Of a stretch of DNA of 64,000 nucleotides, positions 1 through 6,751 are shown piece by piece; position 1 is the stretch's first letter; every line of letters begins with the position of its first letter. The DNA lies in NCBI GenBank assembly GCA_017302355.1, contig JAFLDQ010000002.1, positions 1-64,000 on the forward strand, given 5' to 3'. Below the pieces are notes generated by a model. That model made no database searches. It was given only the letters and a program-made list of their open reading frames with translations, and was not told where the DNA came from. A program made the translations under genes and the position numbers. Origin of the DNA: Dechloromonas sp. (GTDB lineage Bacteria; Pseudomonadota; Gammaproteobacteria; Burkholderiales; Rhodocyclaceae).

Positions 1-423
1 GGCGGCGCCGCGGATCGCCGGCGGCGCGATGTCGGCGATCAGCGCGTCACGCGGGGCGCCGCGCACGCCCTTGCCGATGCGGTCGAGCAGGCGCGCGGCG
101 AGGACGATGCCGGCGCCCGAGGCCAGCGCGAACACCGGCTTGGTCAGCGCTCCCAGCGCATAGCCGAAGACCGCCAGTCCCTTGCGCTTGCCGAGATAAT
201 CGCTGAGCGCGCCGGAGAACACCTTGACGATCAGCGCGGTCGCCTCGGCCAGCCCTTCGATCAGCCCGACCACCAGCGCGCTGGCGCCCAGCGTGGCGAC
301 CATGAACAGCGGCAGCAGGCTGTGGATCATCTCCGACGAGACATCCATCAACAGGCTGACGAAGCCGAGCACCCAGACGCCGGCCGGCATCCGATGATCG
401 ACGGCGATCGGCGCCCGGCTCAT
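1..423 (-). CDS. MFS transporter, N-terminal part (runs off the window)
   Basis: Only the first 141 codons lie in the window. The protein begins MSRAPIAVDH and shows a hydrophobic first helix containing DVSSEMIHSLLP, then further helices. The loop GALSDYLGKRKG between helices 2 and 3 matches the D-x-x-G-R/K signature of the major facilitator superfamily. A second conserved loop, RLLDRIGKGVRGAPRDA, follows. The ATG at 423 lies 18 bases after the stop of the upstream kinase gene, so the two are probably co-transcribed downstream of narK. Substrate cannot be read from the sequence. Membership of the nitrate cluster is inferred from position only. Confidence 0.75.
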   Translation of the reverse strand, partial: MSRAPIAVDHRMPAGVWVLGFVSLLMDVSSEMIHSLLPLFMVATLGASALVVGLIEGLAEATALIVKVFSGALSDYLGKRKGLAVFGYALGALTKPVFALASGAGIVLAARLLDRIGKGVRGAPRDALIADIAPPAIRGAA

Positions 424-441
424 GCCATCGCCGCGCTGCGG

Positions 442-2130
442 CTAACGCAGCAATTTGAGCAACAAAACGAGGTTGACCGCGAGCGACGCGGCAGCGACGA
501 TCTTCCACAGCATGAGCGGATTGCGCTGGACCAGCGGCTGCCGCCTGGGCGCCGCAAGCGGCCGGCTGGCGCCGCGCTCGAGGGCGAGGAGGAATTCCTC
601 GGCCGTTTCGAAGCGATCCTTCGCCTCGCGGGCGACGGCCTTGAGCAGGACGTTCTCGAGCCAGCCAGGAATTTCCGGCCGCCAGCGCGTCGGGCGGGCC
701 GGCTCGCCGAATTTGGGCTTCTGGAAGGGCTCGATCTCGCCATAGGGATACTTGCGGGTCAGCAGGTGGTACAGCGTAACACCGGCGGCGTAAAGATCGA
801 AACCCGGTTCCGGCGGCGCCCCTTCATGCAGTTCCGGCGCCATGTACGACGGTGTGCCGGCCTGGCCGACCGGGTCATCCGGCTTGCGCTCGCCGAGACT
901 GAGGGCGACGCCGAGGTCGAGGATGCGCAGCACGCCGTCCTGCCCGAGATGGAGATTGTCGGTCTTGATGTCGCGATGCACGATGTCGAGCCGGTGCAGC
1001 GTGGCGATGCCCTTGAGCAGCGCGATGCCGAGGCGCACCACCTCGCCGGCCGGAAAATGCTGGTCGGCGTCGAGCCGCGCCTGCAGCGTGGCGCCGGCGT
1101 GCCAGGTCATCAGGTAGTAGAGGCCGCTCTTGTCCTCGGCCGGCACGACCTGCGGGAAGAAGGGCGAAACGACGCGCCGGGCTCGCCATTCCTCCATCAG
1201 CAGCGCTGCCGTCGCCCCGGCGTCGCCTTCCATGACCGGCTGCAGCGTCTTGAGCACCAGTTGCTGGCCGCTGCGCGGGTTGCGCACGCGGTAGAGCAGC
1301 GTTTCCCGCGCGTCGTGGAGAATCTCCTCGACGATCAGCCCGTCGAGCTCGTGGCCGACTCTCAGGCGGTGCGGCAGCGGCAGGCGGGCGGCGCTCTCCA
1401 GACTGTCGCGCAGGCTGCCCGGCGGCAGGGCGAGGACGTCGACGACGACGGCGGTCGCGTTGTCGTGGCCGCCTTGGGCCAGTGCCAGGCTGGTCAGCGC
1501 GGCGGCGGCGGCCTGCGGCTCGGGGTGGTCGAGCAGCACCTTGGCGATCAGCGCGTCGGGCAGCACGCCCCAGACGCCGTCGGAAACGAGCAGGAAACGG
1601 TCGTGGACCGCCAGGTCGCCGTCGCTGAAATCCAGCAGCACGCGCGGGTCGAGGCCGATGGCGCGCGACAGCACGTTGTTGAGCTCCGGATGTTCCCAGG
1701 TGTGGTCGACGGTCAGCGGCAGCAGCTTGCCGTCGTGCAGGCGATAAACGCGGCTGTCGCCGATATGGGCGATGTAGTAGCGTCGACCGCGCAGGACGAT
1801 GACCGACAGCGTCGTCGCCATGCCCGCCAGCTCGGCGTTGCGGCTGCCTTCGGCGATCACCCAGCGGTTGAGCGCCGTCGTCACCGTCTCGATGGCGTGC
1901 GGAATGCTCCAGGTATCGGGCGTCGCGAAATAGTCGGAGAGCAGGCCGCGCACCGTGTACTCGGCCGCCTCGCGCCCCCCCTTGTGGCCGCCGATGCCGT
2001 CGGCGACAGCGGCGATGACACCCTTGTTCTCGAGATCCAGCCCCCCGGGTGTGGCAACGCCGCAGTAGTCCTCGTTGCGCTCGCGCGGGCCGGTCAGCGA
2101 GGAATGTCCGACGGCGACGTGCAATGGCAT
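442..2130 (-). CDS. PP2C phosphatase / Ser-Thr kinase fusion, membrane anchored (copy 1)
   Basis: A 562-residue fusion of a PP2C-type protein phosphatase (about 1-235) and a Hanks-type kinase (about 262-520), ending in one membrane helix (about 540-558). PP2C metal motifs are visible: NED near 19-21, DGIGGHKGG near 44, SDGVWG near 183, HDNATAV near 222. The kinase has Lys294, HRDIKTDN at 385, DLG at 405 in place of DFG, and GTPSYMAPE at 425. No clear glycine-rich loop is seen. Start ATG 2130 was chosen because GGGGGAA precedes it and homologous reading begins there; an earlier in-frame Met at 2178 lacks support. It follows narK by 68 bases. A related fusion lies at 3652-5379. Its role in nitrate assimilation is inferred from neighbourhood; targets are unknown. 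Confidence 0.9.
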   Translation of the reverse strand: MPLHVAVGHSSLTGPRERNEDYCGVATPGGLDLENKGVIAAVADGIGGHKGGREAAEYTVRGLLSDYFATPDTWSIPHAIETVTTALNRWVIAEGSRNAELAGMATTLSVIVLRGRRYYIAHIGDSRVYRLHDGKLLPLTVDHTWEHPELNNVLSRAIGLDPRVLLDFSDGDLAVHDRFLLVSDGVWGVLPDALIAKVLLDHPEPQAAAAALTSLALAQGGHDNATAVVVDVLALPPGSLRDSLESAARLPLPHRLRVGHELDGLIVEEILHDARETLLYRVRNPRSGQQLVLKTLQPVMEGDAGATAALLMEEWRARRVVSPFFPQVVPAEDKSGLYYLMTWHAGATLQARLDADQHFPAGEVVRLGIALLKGIATLHRLDIVHRDIKTDNLHLGQDGVLRILDLGVALSLGERKPDDPVGQAGTPSYMAPELHEGAPPEPGFDLYAAGVTLYHLLTRKYPYGEIEPFQKPKFGEPARPTRWRPEIPGWLENVLLKAVAREAKDRFETAEEFLLALERGASRPLAAPRRQPLVQRNPLMLWKIVAAASLAVNLVLLLKLLR

Positions 2131-2198
2131 GGTTTCCCCCGAATGGAAAGGGCGGGCGACCCGGAAGTCCCCGCCCACGTCCCGATGTGGACTCTACG

Positions 2199-3413
2199 TC
2201 AGATCTTGGCCGTCGTCAGGTGGCTGGCGCCCCAGGTCGTCCGCCAGCGGGTCTTGACGCCGGTCAGGCCGACCAGCGCCAGCACGGCGAGCGCGGCGAA
2301 GATCAGGAAACCCGCCTGGTAGCTGCCGGTCATCTGCTTCGAGTAGCCGAGGCTGGAGGCCAGGTAGAAGCCGCCGACGCCGCCCGCCATGCCGACGAGG
2401 CCGGTCATGACGCCGATTTCCTTCTTGAAGCGCTGCGGCACCAGCTGGAACACGGCGCCGTTGCCCATGCCGAGCGCGAGCATGGCGCAGACGAAGACGA
2501 CCAGCGCCATCCACGCTTCCGGCAGGCCGAAGCTGACGATGCCGAGGAAGATCGCGGCGAAGATGTACATCACGGTCAGCGACTTGACGCCGCCGACGCG
2601 GTCGGCGACGTTGCCGCCGATCGGGCGCACCAGCGAACCGGCGAAGACGCAGCCGGCGGTGAAGAAGCCGGCCATCTTCGGGTCCAGCCCGTACTGGGTG
2701 TTGAAGTAGATGACCAGCGACGAGGCGAGGCCGACGAAGCCGCCGAAGGTGACCGAGTAGAAGAACATGAACCACCACGCGTCCTTGTCCTTGAGCACCT
2801 TCAGGTACTCGGCCAGCGTCTTGGGCGGCGGGGCGTCCGGGGCATCCTTGGCCATGAACAGGAAGGCGACCAACACGATGACCAGCGGGATCAGCACGAT
2901 GCCGAAGACGTTGGTCCAGCCAAAGGCGGCGGCGAGGCCGGGCGCGAACAGCGCGGCGAGCGCGGTGCCCGAGTTGCCGGCGCCGGCGATGCCCATCGCT
3001 GTGCCCTGGTGCTCGGCCGGATACCAGTGCGAGGCGAGCGGCAGCGCGGCGGCGAAGGAAGCGCCGGCGACACCGAGGAAGAGGCCGAGGACCAGCACTT
3101 CCGCATAGCTGTGGACGCCGACCAGCCAAGCGTAAGCCATCGCGGCGATGACGATGATCTGGCCGATGATCGCCGCCTTCTTGGGCGACAGGCGATCGAC
3201 CAGGATGCCCATGACGATGCGCAGCAGCGCGCCGGCCAGCACCGGGGTGGCGACCATCAGGCCCTTTTCGGCATGGCTCAAACCGAGATCCTTGGCGATG
3301 CCGACGCCGAGCGGGCCGAGGATGACCCAGACCATGAAGGCGAGATCGAAGTAAAGGAAGGCCGCCAGCAACGTGGGCGTGTGACCGGCTTGCAGGAAGG
3401 ATTTCTTGTCCAT
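2199..3413 (-). CDS. narK: NarK/NasA-type nitrate or nitrite transporter (MFS)
   Basis: A 404-residue polytopic protein of the nitrate/nitrite porter branch of the major facilitator superfamily. It begins MDKKSFLQAGHTPTLLAAF. It shows the family pattern FDLAFMVWVILGPLGV in helix 1, GILVDRLSPKKAA after helix 2, and glycine-rich signatures such as GNSGTALAALFAPGLAAAFGW and GLVGMAGGVGGFYLASSLG. These glycine-rich segments are the nitrate signature of NarK/NasA carriers. It should bring nitrate into the cytoplasm for the NasA and NirBD enzymes encoded upstream. Start 3413 is set by the family N-terminus; the ribosome site is GGAAAG, eight bases before ATG. It has its own sigma-54 promoter at 3537-3551 and a structured leader. 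Confidence 0.92.
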   Translation of the reverse strand: MDKKSFLQAGHTPTLLAAFLYFDLAFMVWVILGPLGVGIAKDLGLSHAEKGLMVATPVLAGALLRIVMGILVDRLSPKKAAIIGQIIVIAAMAYAWLVGVHSYAEVLVLGLFLGVAGASFAAALPLASHWYPAEHQGTAMGIAGAGNSGTALAALFAPGLAAAFGWTNVFGIVLIPLVIVLVAFLFMAKDAPDAPPPKTLAEYLKVLKDKDAWWFMFFYSVTFGGFVGLASSLVIYFNTQYGLDPKMAGFFTAGCVFAGSLVRPIGGNVADRVGGVKSLTVMYIFAAIFLGIVSFGLPEAWMALVVFVCAMLALGMGNGAVFQLVPQRFKKEIGVMTGLVGMAGGVGGFYLASSLGYSKQMTGSYQAGFLIFAALAVLALVGLTGVKTRWRTTWGASHLTTAKI

Positions 3414-3525
3414 TTGGGTGACTTTCCGGGTTGACCGTGGGAGCGGTCGTTGAGGGGAAATGCTTGGTTCAGCGCATGGCATCGTCGCCATCAGCCCACC
3501 CTCGTTGGCGGAAAGTCGCTGTGAT
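3414..3525 (-). promoter_or_regulatory. Predicted structured leader RNA of narK with hexaloop hairpins and a paired Shine-Dalgarno
   Basis: The leader extends from the inferred sigma-54 start (about 3525) to the narK ATG. In RNA sense it can form CCGCC-[AACGAG]-GGUGG (about 3493-3508), then AUGGC-[GACGAU]-GCCAU (about 3475-3490), both with six-base loops, and a third GACCG-[CUCCCA]-CGGUC stem. Separately, GACUUUCCG (3509-3517) is a perfect 9-base complement of CGGAAAGUC (3420-3428), which contains the narK ribosome site. The 9-base pairing and the first hairpin share bases, so they exclude each other. Hexaloop hairpin pairs are the known targets of ANTAR proteins such as NasR/NasT in nitrate operons. 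Folding and the ANTAR link are inference. Confidence 0.45.
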
Positions 3526-3536
3526 GCCCTTACATA

Positions 3537-3551
3537 GCAATCTGCGTGCCA
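3537..3551 (-). promoter_or_regulatory. Sigma-54 promoter of narK
   Basis: The minus strand reads TGGCACGCAGATTGC, an exact match to the -24/-12 consensus TGGCACG-N4-TTGC of RpoN promoters with correct spacing. The start of transcription should lie about 12 bases further, near 3525. Sigma-54 dependence fits nitrogen control. Confidence 0.88.
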
Positions 3552-3557
3552 GACCGC

Positions 3558-3570
3558 CAACTCATTGATT
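3558..3570 (-). promoter_or_regulatory. Candidate IHF site between narK promoter and enhancer
   Basis: The minus strand reads AATCAATGAGTTG, matching the IHF consensus WATCARNNNNTTR. It lies 21 bases from the -12 end of the sigma-54 box, the same offset as in the nirB promoter. IHF bends DNA so that an enhancer-bound activator can reach sigma-54 polymerase. Confidence 0.55.
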
Positions 3571-3603
3571 TACAAACGTTATACCAAATCCACTGGCGCA
3601 GCC

Positions 3604-3642
3604 TTGCACCACGACGAGGCGGCGCACGCTATTGCGGTGCAA
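3604..3642 (-). promoter_or_regulatory. Candidate NtrC-like enhancer elements of narK
   Basis: TTGCACC (3604-3610) and GGTGCAA (3636-3642) form a 7-base inverted pair 25 bases apart. GCACCA and ATTGCGGTGCAACA sit at exactly the same offsets (69 and 94) from the sigma-54 box as their counterparts upstream of nirB. GCACC/GGTGC are half-sites of the NtrC operator. The activator's identity is inferred. Confidence 0.5.
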
Positions 3643-3651
3643 CAAGACAGA

Positions 3652-5379
3652 TCAATGCAGGCGGACGACGCTGATGACGATGAGCGCCAGCATGAGCACG
3701 AAGGAGGCGGCTTTCCAGAAAATGACCGGATTGCGCTCGACGAGTGGCGGCCTGGTCTTGTTGAGGAAAATCTTGTTGGGGTGGTGCAGGTCGTAGATGA
3801 ACTCGGACAGTTCCTCGTAGCGCAAGAAGGGGTCCGGCTCGACGGCCTTGCGGATGGCATCGTCGATCCAGGCCGGGATTTCGCGTTCTTCGCTGAGCAC
3901 GCTTTTGTAGACCAGTTTTTTCTGCGCCGCCTTGGTGCGCGTCTTGGGAACCTGCGTGCCGTAGGGGAAGCTGCCGGACAGCATCTGGTAGGCAATGACG
4001 CCGAGCGAGTAGAGGTCGGAACGCACACTGCCCTGTTCCCCCAGGAAATACTCCGGGGCCGCGTAGAGCGCCGCGCCGAGCAGATTGATCTGCTCGATCG
4101 ACGTGTCCGCCTCCTCCAGACCGGCCACCCGCGTCGCCCCGAAGTCGATGATCTTCACCGTGCCCGTGGTATCGATCAGGATATTGTCCGGTTTCAGATC
4201 CTGATGGACCATCTCCAGCCGGTGGAAAGCCTGCAACCCCTTGGCGATCTGCTCGAGGAGGCCGCGCACCACGGCCAGTTCCGGCTTCGGGTTGTCGATC
4301 ATCCATTGCGCCAGCGTCTGCCCCTCGATGTATTCGGTGACGACGTAGATGGACTGGCGCTGGCGGGTGTGCGCACACGGCCTGAGAACGTGCGCATTAT
4401 TGATGCGGCGGGCAATCCATTCTTCGAGCAGGAAGCGTTCGAGCGCCGCCGGATTGGCCTGCATGTCGGTGGATGGCGTCTTGAGCACTACCCGCTCGCC
4501 ACTTTCGCGGTCGCTCGCGAGATAGATGTGACTGCGGGCGCTGCGCTTGATGACGCGGACGATCTGGTAGCCTTCGAACTCGGAGCGCGCCTCGAGCAGC
4601 GGCGGGCACGGCAGGTCGGACAGCTGGCGGTAGATCTCGTTGGCCCCGGGGTCGGGCAGAACGTCGACGCGCACGAGCTGGATGGTCAGATTGTCGACGC
4701 TGCCGCATTGCAGGGCGATCTCGGCGATGGTCCGGGCCGCCGCATCGAGATCGGCGCTGCCATCGACGGTACTGCGGATGCAGGCAGCGTCGATATATTC
4801 ATAAACACCGTCGGTGGCGAGCAGCAGCAGGTCACCAACGGCGAGTTGCAGCGCTTGGTAGTCGATGTCCAAATTGCGGTCCATGCCCAGAGCGCGGGCC
4901 AGGTAGCTCTGGGCCGACGACACCCGGACCCGGTGATCCTCGGTCAGTTGCGTCAGCTCGCTGCCGCGCAGACGGTAGATGCGGGCATCGCCGACGTGGA
5001 AGAGGTGCGCCGTCGTCGACTTGATGACGACGGCGCTGAAGGTGCACACATAGCCGCGCTCGCGGTCGTAGCGGTGCTGGCTGTGCTGGGTTTGCGAATG
5101 CAACCAGGAATTGGTCGCCGTCAGCACATGCTCGCCGGATTTTCTGACCGACCAGGCGTCGGAAGTACAGTAGTAGTCTTCGAGAAAACCCGTCACCGCC
5201 GACTGCGCGGCCTCCTGACTAACCGCGCTGCTCGAGATGCCGTCGGCCAGCGCGATGGCGATGCCTTTGGCAGAAAGCTGCGGTTCCCGGGGCATGGCGA
5301 CACCGTGGAAATCCTGGTTGAGTTCCTTGCGCCCCTTGTCGGAATACTGCCCGACAGCGACTTTCAAATGACGGCCCAT
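3652..5379 (-). CDS. PP2C phosphatase / Ser-Thr kinase fusion, membrane anchored (copy 2)
   Basis: A 575-residue paralogue of the fusion at 442-2130. The PP2C half (about 1-240) shows NQDFHG at 21, ADGIS at 45 (the usual second glycine pair is replaced by serines), HVGDARIYRL at 128, ATDG at 188 and VDNLTI at 228. The kinase half has Lys300, HQDLKPDN at 392 (a non-RD form, Gln for Arg), DFG at 412 and APE at 441. A single helix lies near 550-573, preceded by PLVERNP, which is also found as PLVQRNP in copy 1. ATG 5379 was chosen because AAGGGGAG precedes it; upstream in-frame codons overlap nirC. It lies between a terminator (5434-5454) and the narK control region. Function in nitrate regulation is inferred. 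Confidence 0.9.
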   Translation of the reverse strand: MGRHLKVAVGQYSDKGRKELNQDFHGVAMPREPQLSAKGIAIALADGISSSAVSQEAAQSAVTGFLEDYYCTSDAWSVRKSGEHVLTATNSWLHSQTQHSQHRYDRERGYVCTFSAVVIKSTTAHLFHVGDARIYRLRGSELTQLTEDHRVRVSSAQSYLARALGMDRNLDIDYQALQLAVGDLLLLATDGVYEYIDAACIRSTVDGSADLDAAARTIAEIALQCGSVDNLTIQLVRVDVLPDPGANEIYRQLSDLPCPPLLEARSEFEGYQIVRVIKRSARSHIYLASDRESGERVVLKTPSTDMQANPAALERFLLEEWIARRINNAHVLRPCAHTRQRQSIYVVTEYIEGQTLAQWMIDNPKPELAVVRGLLEQIAKGLQAFHRLEMVHQDLKPDNILIDTTGTVKIIDFGATRVAGLEEADTSIEQINLLGAALYAAPEYFLGEQGSVRSDLYSLGVIAYQMLSGSFPYGTQVPKTRTKAAQKKLVYKSVLSEEREIPAWIDDAIRKAVEPDPFLRYEELSEFIYDLHHPNKIFLNKTRPPLVERNPVIFWKAASFVLMLALIVISVVRLH

Positions 5380-5399
5380 GGCTCCCCTTGCCTCTGCTG

Positions 5400-5409
5400 C
5401 GGTCGACCG
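5400..5409. repeat. CGGTCGACCG palindrome upstream of kinase copy 2
   Basis: A ten-base perfect palindrome, 20 bases before the kinase ATG. A longer version, GCGGTCGACCGC, is at 9325-9336 in the nirB control region, and a related GCGTCGACCGC is at 13248-13258 upstream of nasA. It may be an operator, but GC-rich palindromes arise easily here. Confidence 0.25.
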
Positions 5410-5433
5410 GAAATTCCGGCCAAAATCGAAGAA

Positions 5434-5454
5434 AGCCCCCGGCCGGCGGGGGCT
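5434..5454 (-). terminator. Rho-independent terminator after nirC
   Basis: On the minus strand, AGCCCCC pairs with GGGGGCT across a seven-base gap and is followed by TTTCTTCGATTTT. It lies 20 bases past the nirC stop and 54 bases before the kinase copy 2 start, so that kinase may be expressed by read-through or its own promoter. Confidence 0.7.
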
Positions 5455-5474
5455 GCATCGTTCTTCAAGATGAA

Positions 5475-6287
5475 TCAGTAGGCGTTGCGCTTGGGCGCCG
5501 TGCGCACGTGCGTCGAGTACAGCGTCAGGCCGACGAAGGCCAGACCGCCGACCAGGTTGCCGACCACGGTCGGAATCTCGTTCCAGATCAGGTAATCCAT
5601 GATCGTGAAGTTGCCGCCGAGCATCAGGCCGGACGGGAACAGGAACATGTTGACGATGGAGTGCTCGAAGCCCATGTAGAAGAAGACCATGATCGGCATC
5701 CACATGGCCATGATCTTGCCCGAGACGTTGGTGCAGATCATGGCGCAGACGACGCCGGTGGACACCATCCAGTTGCACAGGACGCCGCGAATGAACAGGG
5801 TCAGCATGCCGGCGGCGCCATGCGCCGAATAGCCGACCGTCCGGCCTTCGCCGATGGTGCCGATCTTCTGCGCCACGGCATTCGGCGCCTCGGTAAAACC
5901 GTAGGTCCAGATGATGGCCATCATCACCGCCACCGTCAGCGCGCCGGCGAAGTTACCGCAGAACACCAGGCCCCAGTTGCGCAGGATGCCGTTCATGGTG
6001 ACGCCGGGACGCTTGTCGATCAGGGCCAGCGGGCACAGGGTAAAAACGCCGGTGAGCAGGTCGAAGCCGAGCAGGTAGAGCAGGATGAAGCCGACCGGGA
6101 AGAGCATGGCGCCGACCAGCGGCTGGCCGGTCTGGACCGTGACGGTGACCGCGAAAGCCGCCGCCAGCGACAGGATGGCGCCGGCCATGTAGGCGCGGAT
6201 CAGGGTGTCGCGGGTGGACATGAAAATTTTGGATTCACCGGCATCGATCATTTTGGTGACGAATTCGGTAGGCGCCAGATAGGCCAT
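5475..6287 (-). CDS. nirC: Formate/nitrite transporter family channel (NirC-like)
   Basis: A 270-residue integral membrane protein of the FocA/NirC family, which forms pentameric channels for small monovalent anions. It begins MAYLAPTEFVTKMIDAGESK. It shows the family segments FPVGFILLYLLGFDLLTGVF, NWGLVFCGNFAGAL, RGVLCNWMVSTGVVCA and the C-terminal FEHSIVNMFLFPSGL with the conserved FEHxVANM-type motif. Downstream of nirBD the likely cargo is nitrite. Start ATG 6287 follows a GGGAA ribosome site; longer readings extend into low-quality sequence. The 131-base gap to nirD contains a hairpin (6379-6400). A terminator follows the gene. Confidence 0.92.
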   Translation of the reverse strand: MAYLAPTEFVTKMIDAGESKIFMSTRDTLIRAYMAGAILSLAAAFAVTVTVQTGQPLVGAMLFPVGFILLYLLGFDLLTGVFTLCPLALIDKRPGVTMNGILRNWGLVFCGNFAGALTVAVMMAIIWTYGFTEAPNAVAQKIGTIGEGRTVGYSAHGAAGMLTLFIRGVLCNWMVSTGVVCAMICTNVSGKIMAMWMPIMVFFYMGFEHSIVNMFLFPSGLMLGGNFTIMDYLIWNEIPTVVGNLVGGLAFVGLTLYSTHVRTAPKRNAY

Positions 6288-6378
6288 GGTGGTTCCCTTT
6301 TTTGGATTGGATTTGTTTTGAAAGCGCCCGGGTCTGCTCTCAAGGCCGGGGTGCCGGAATCCCGTCCCTCGGTTTGAC

Positions 6379-6400
6379 GGGCCGGCGACATTGCCGGCCC
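6379..6400 (-). terminator. GC-rich hairpin between nirD and nirC
   Basis: GGGCCGGC and GCCGGCCC pair across six bases. There is no long T run on the minus strand, so it may be a weak terminator, an attenuator or an RNA-stabilising stem that lowers nirC relative to nirBD. Confidence 0.4.
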
Positions 6401-6418
6401 CATTCGAGCATCGACGCC

Positions 6419-6730
6419 TCAGACGGCCAGAAAGACCTCGCCGTTTTCGACCTTGACCGCGAACTTGCCGCACGAACCGACATCCGGCGCCACCGCCTGA
6501 CCATCTTCCAGGCCGATGTTCCAGCCGTGCAGCGGGCAGGTCACCCGCTTGCCGTGCACGATGCCCTGCGACAGCGGGCCACCCTTGTGCGGGCACTTGT
6601 CGTGCAGCGCGAAGACCTCGTCGCCGGCGTTGCGGAAGACGGCAATGTCGCCGCCGCCTTGGCGCTGGACGACGCGCGAACCCAGTTGCGGGATGTCGTC
6701 CAGCTTGCAGATCAATCTCCAGTTGCTCAT
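6419..6730 (-). CDS. nirD: Nitrite reductase (NADH) small subunit, Rieske-type
   Basis: A 103-residue NirD. It contains one Rieske [2Fe-2S] fold with CPHKGGPLSQG (near 46) and CPLHGWNIGLEDG (near 66), giving the four Cys/His ligands. NirD partners NirB in reducing nitrite to ammonium in the cytoplasm. The length is normal for the family. GAGGAAC lies just before ATG 6730. It follows nirB by 21 bases and is certainly in the same transcript. Confidence 0.94.
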   Translation of the reverse strand: MSNWRLICKLDDIPQLGSRVVQRQGGGDIAVFRNAGDEVFALHDKCPHKGGPLSQGIVHGKRVTCPLHGWNIGLEDGQAVAPDVGSCGKFAVKVENGEVFLAV

Positions 6731-6751
6731 GTCTCGTTCCTCGTTTCGTGA

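Noticed and set aside
322..5481. Long plus-strand open frames opposite the kinases and narK
   Set aside because: The minus-strand products are well-conserved enzymes; the antisense readings are Arg/Gln/Asp-rich composition artefacts.
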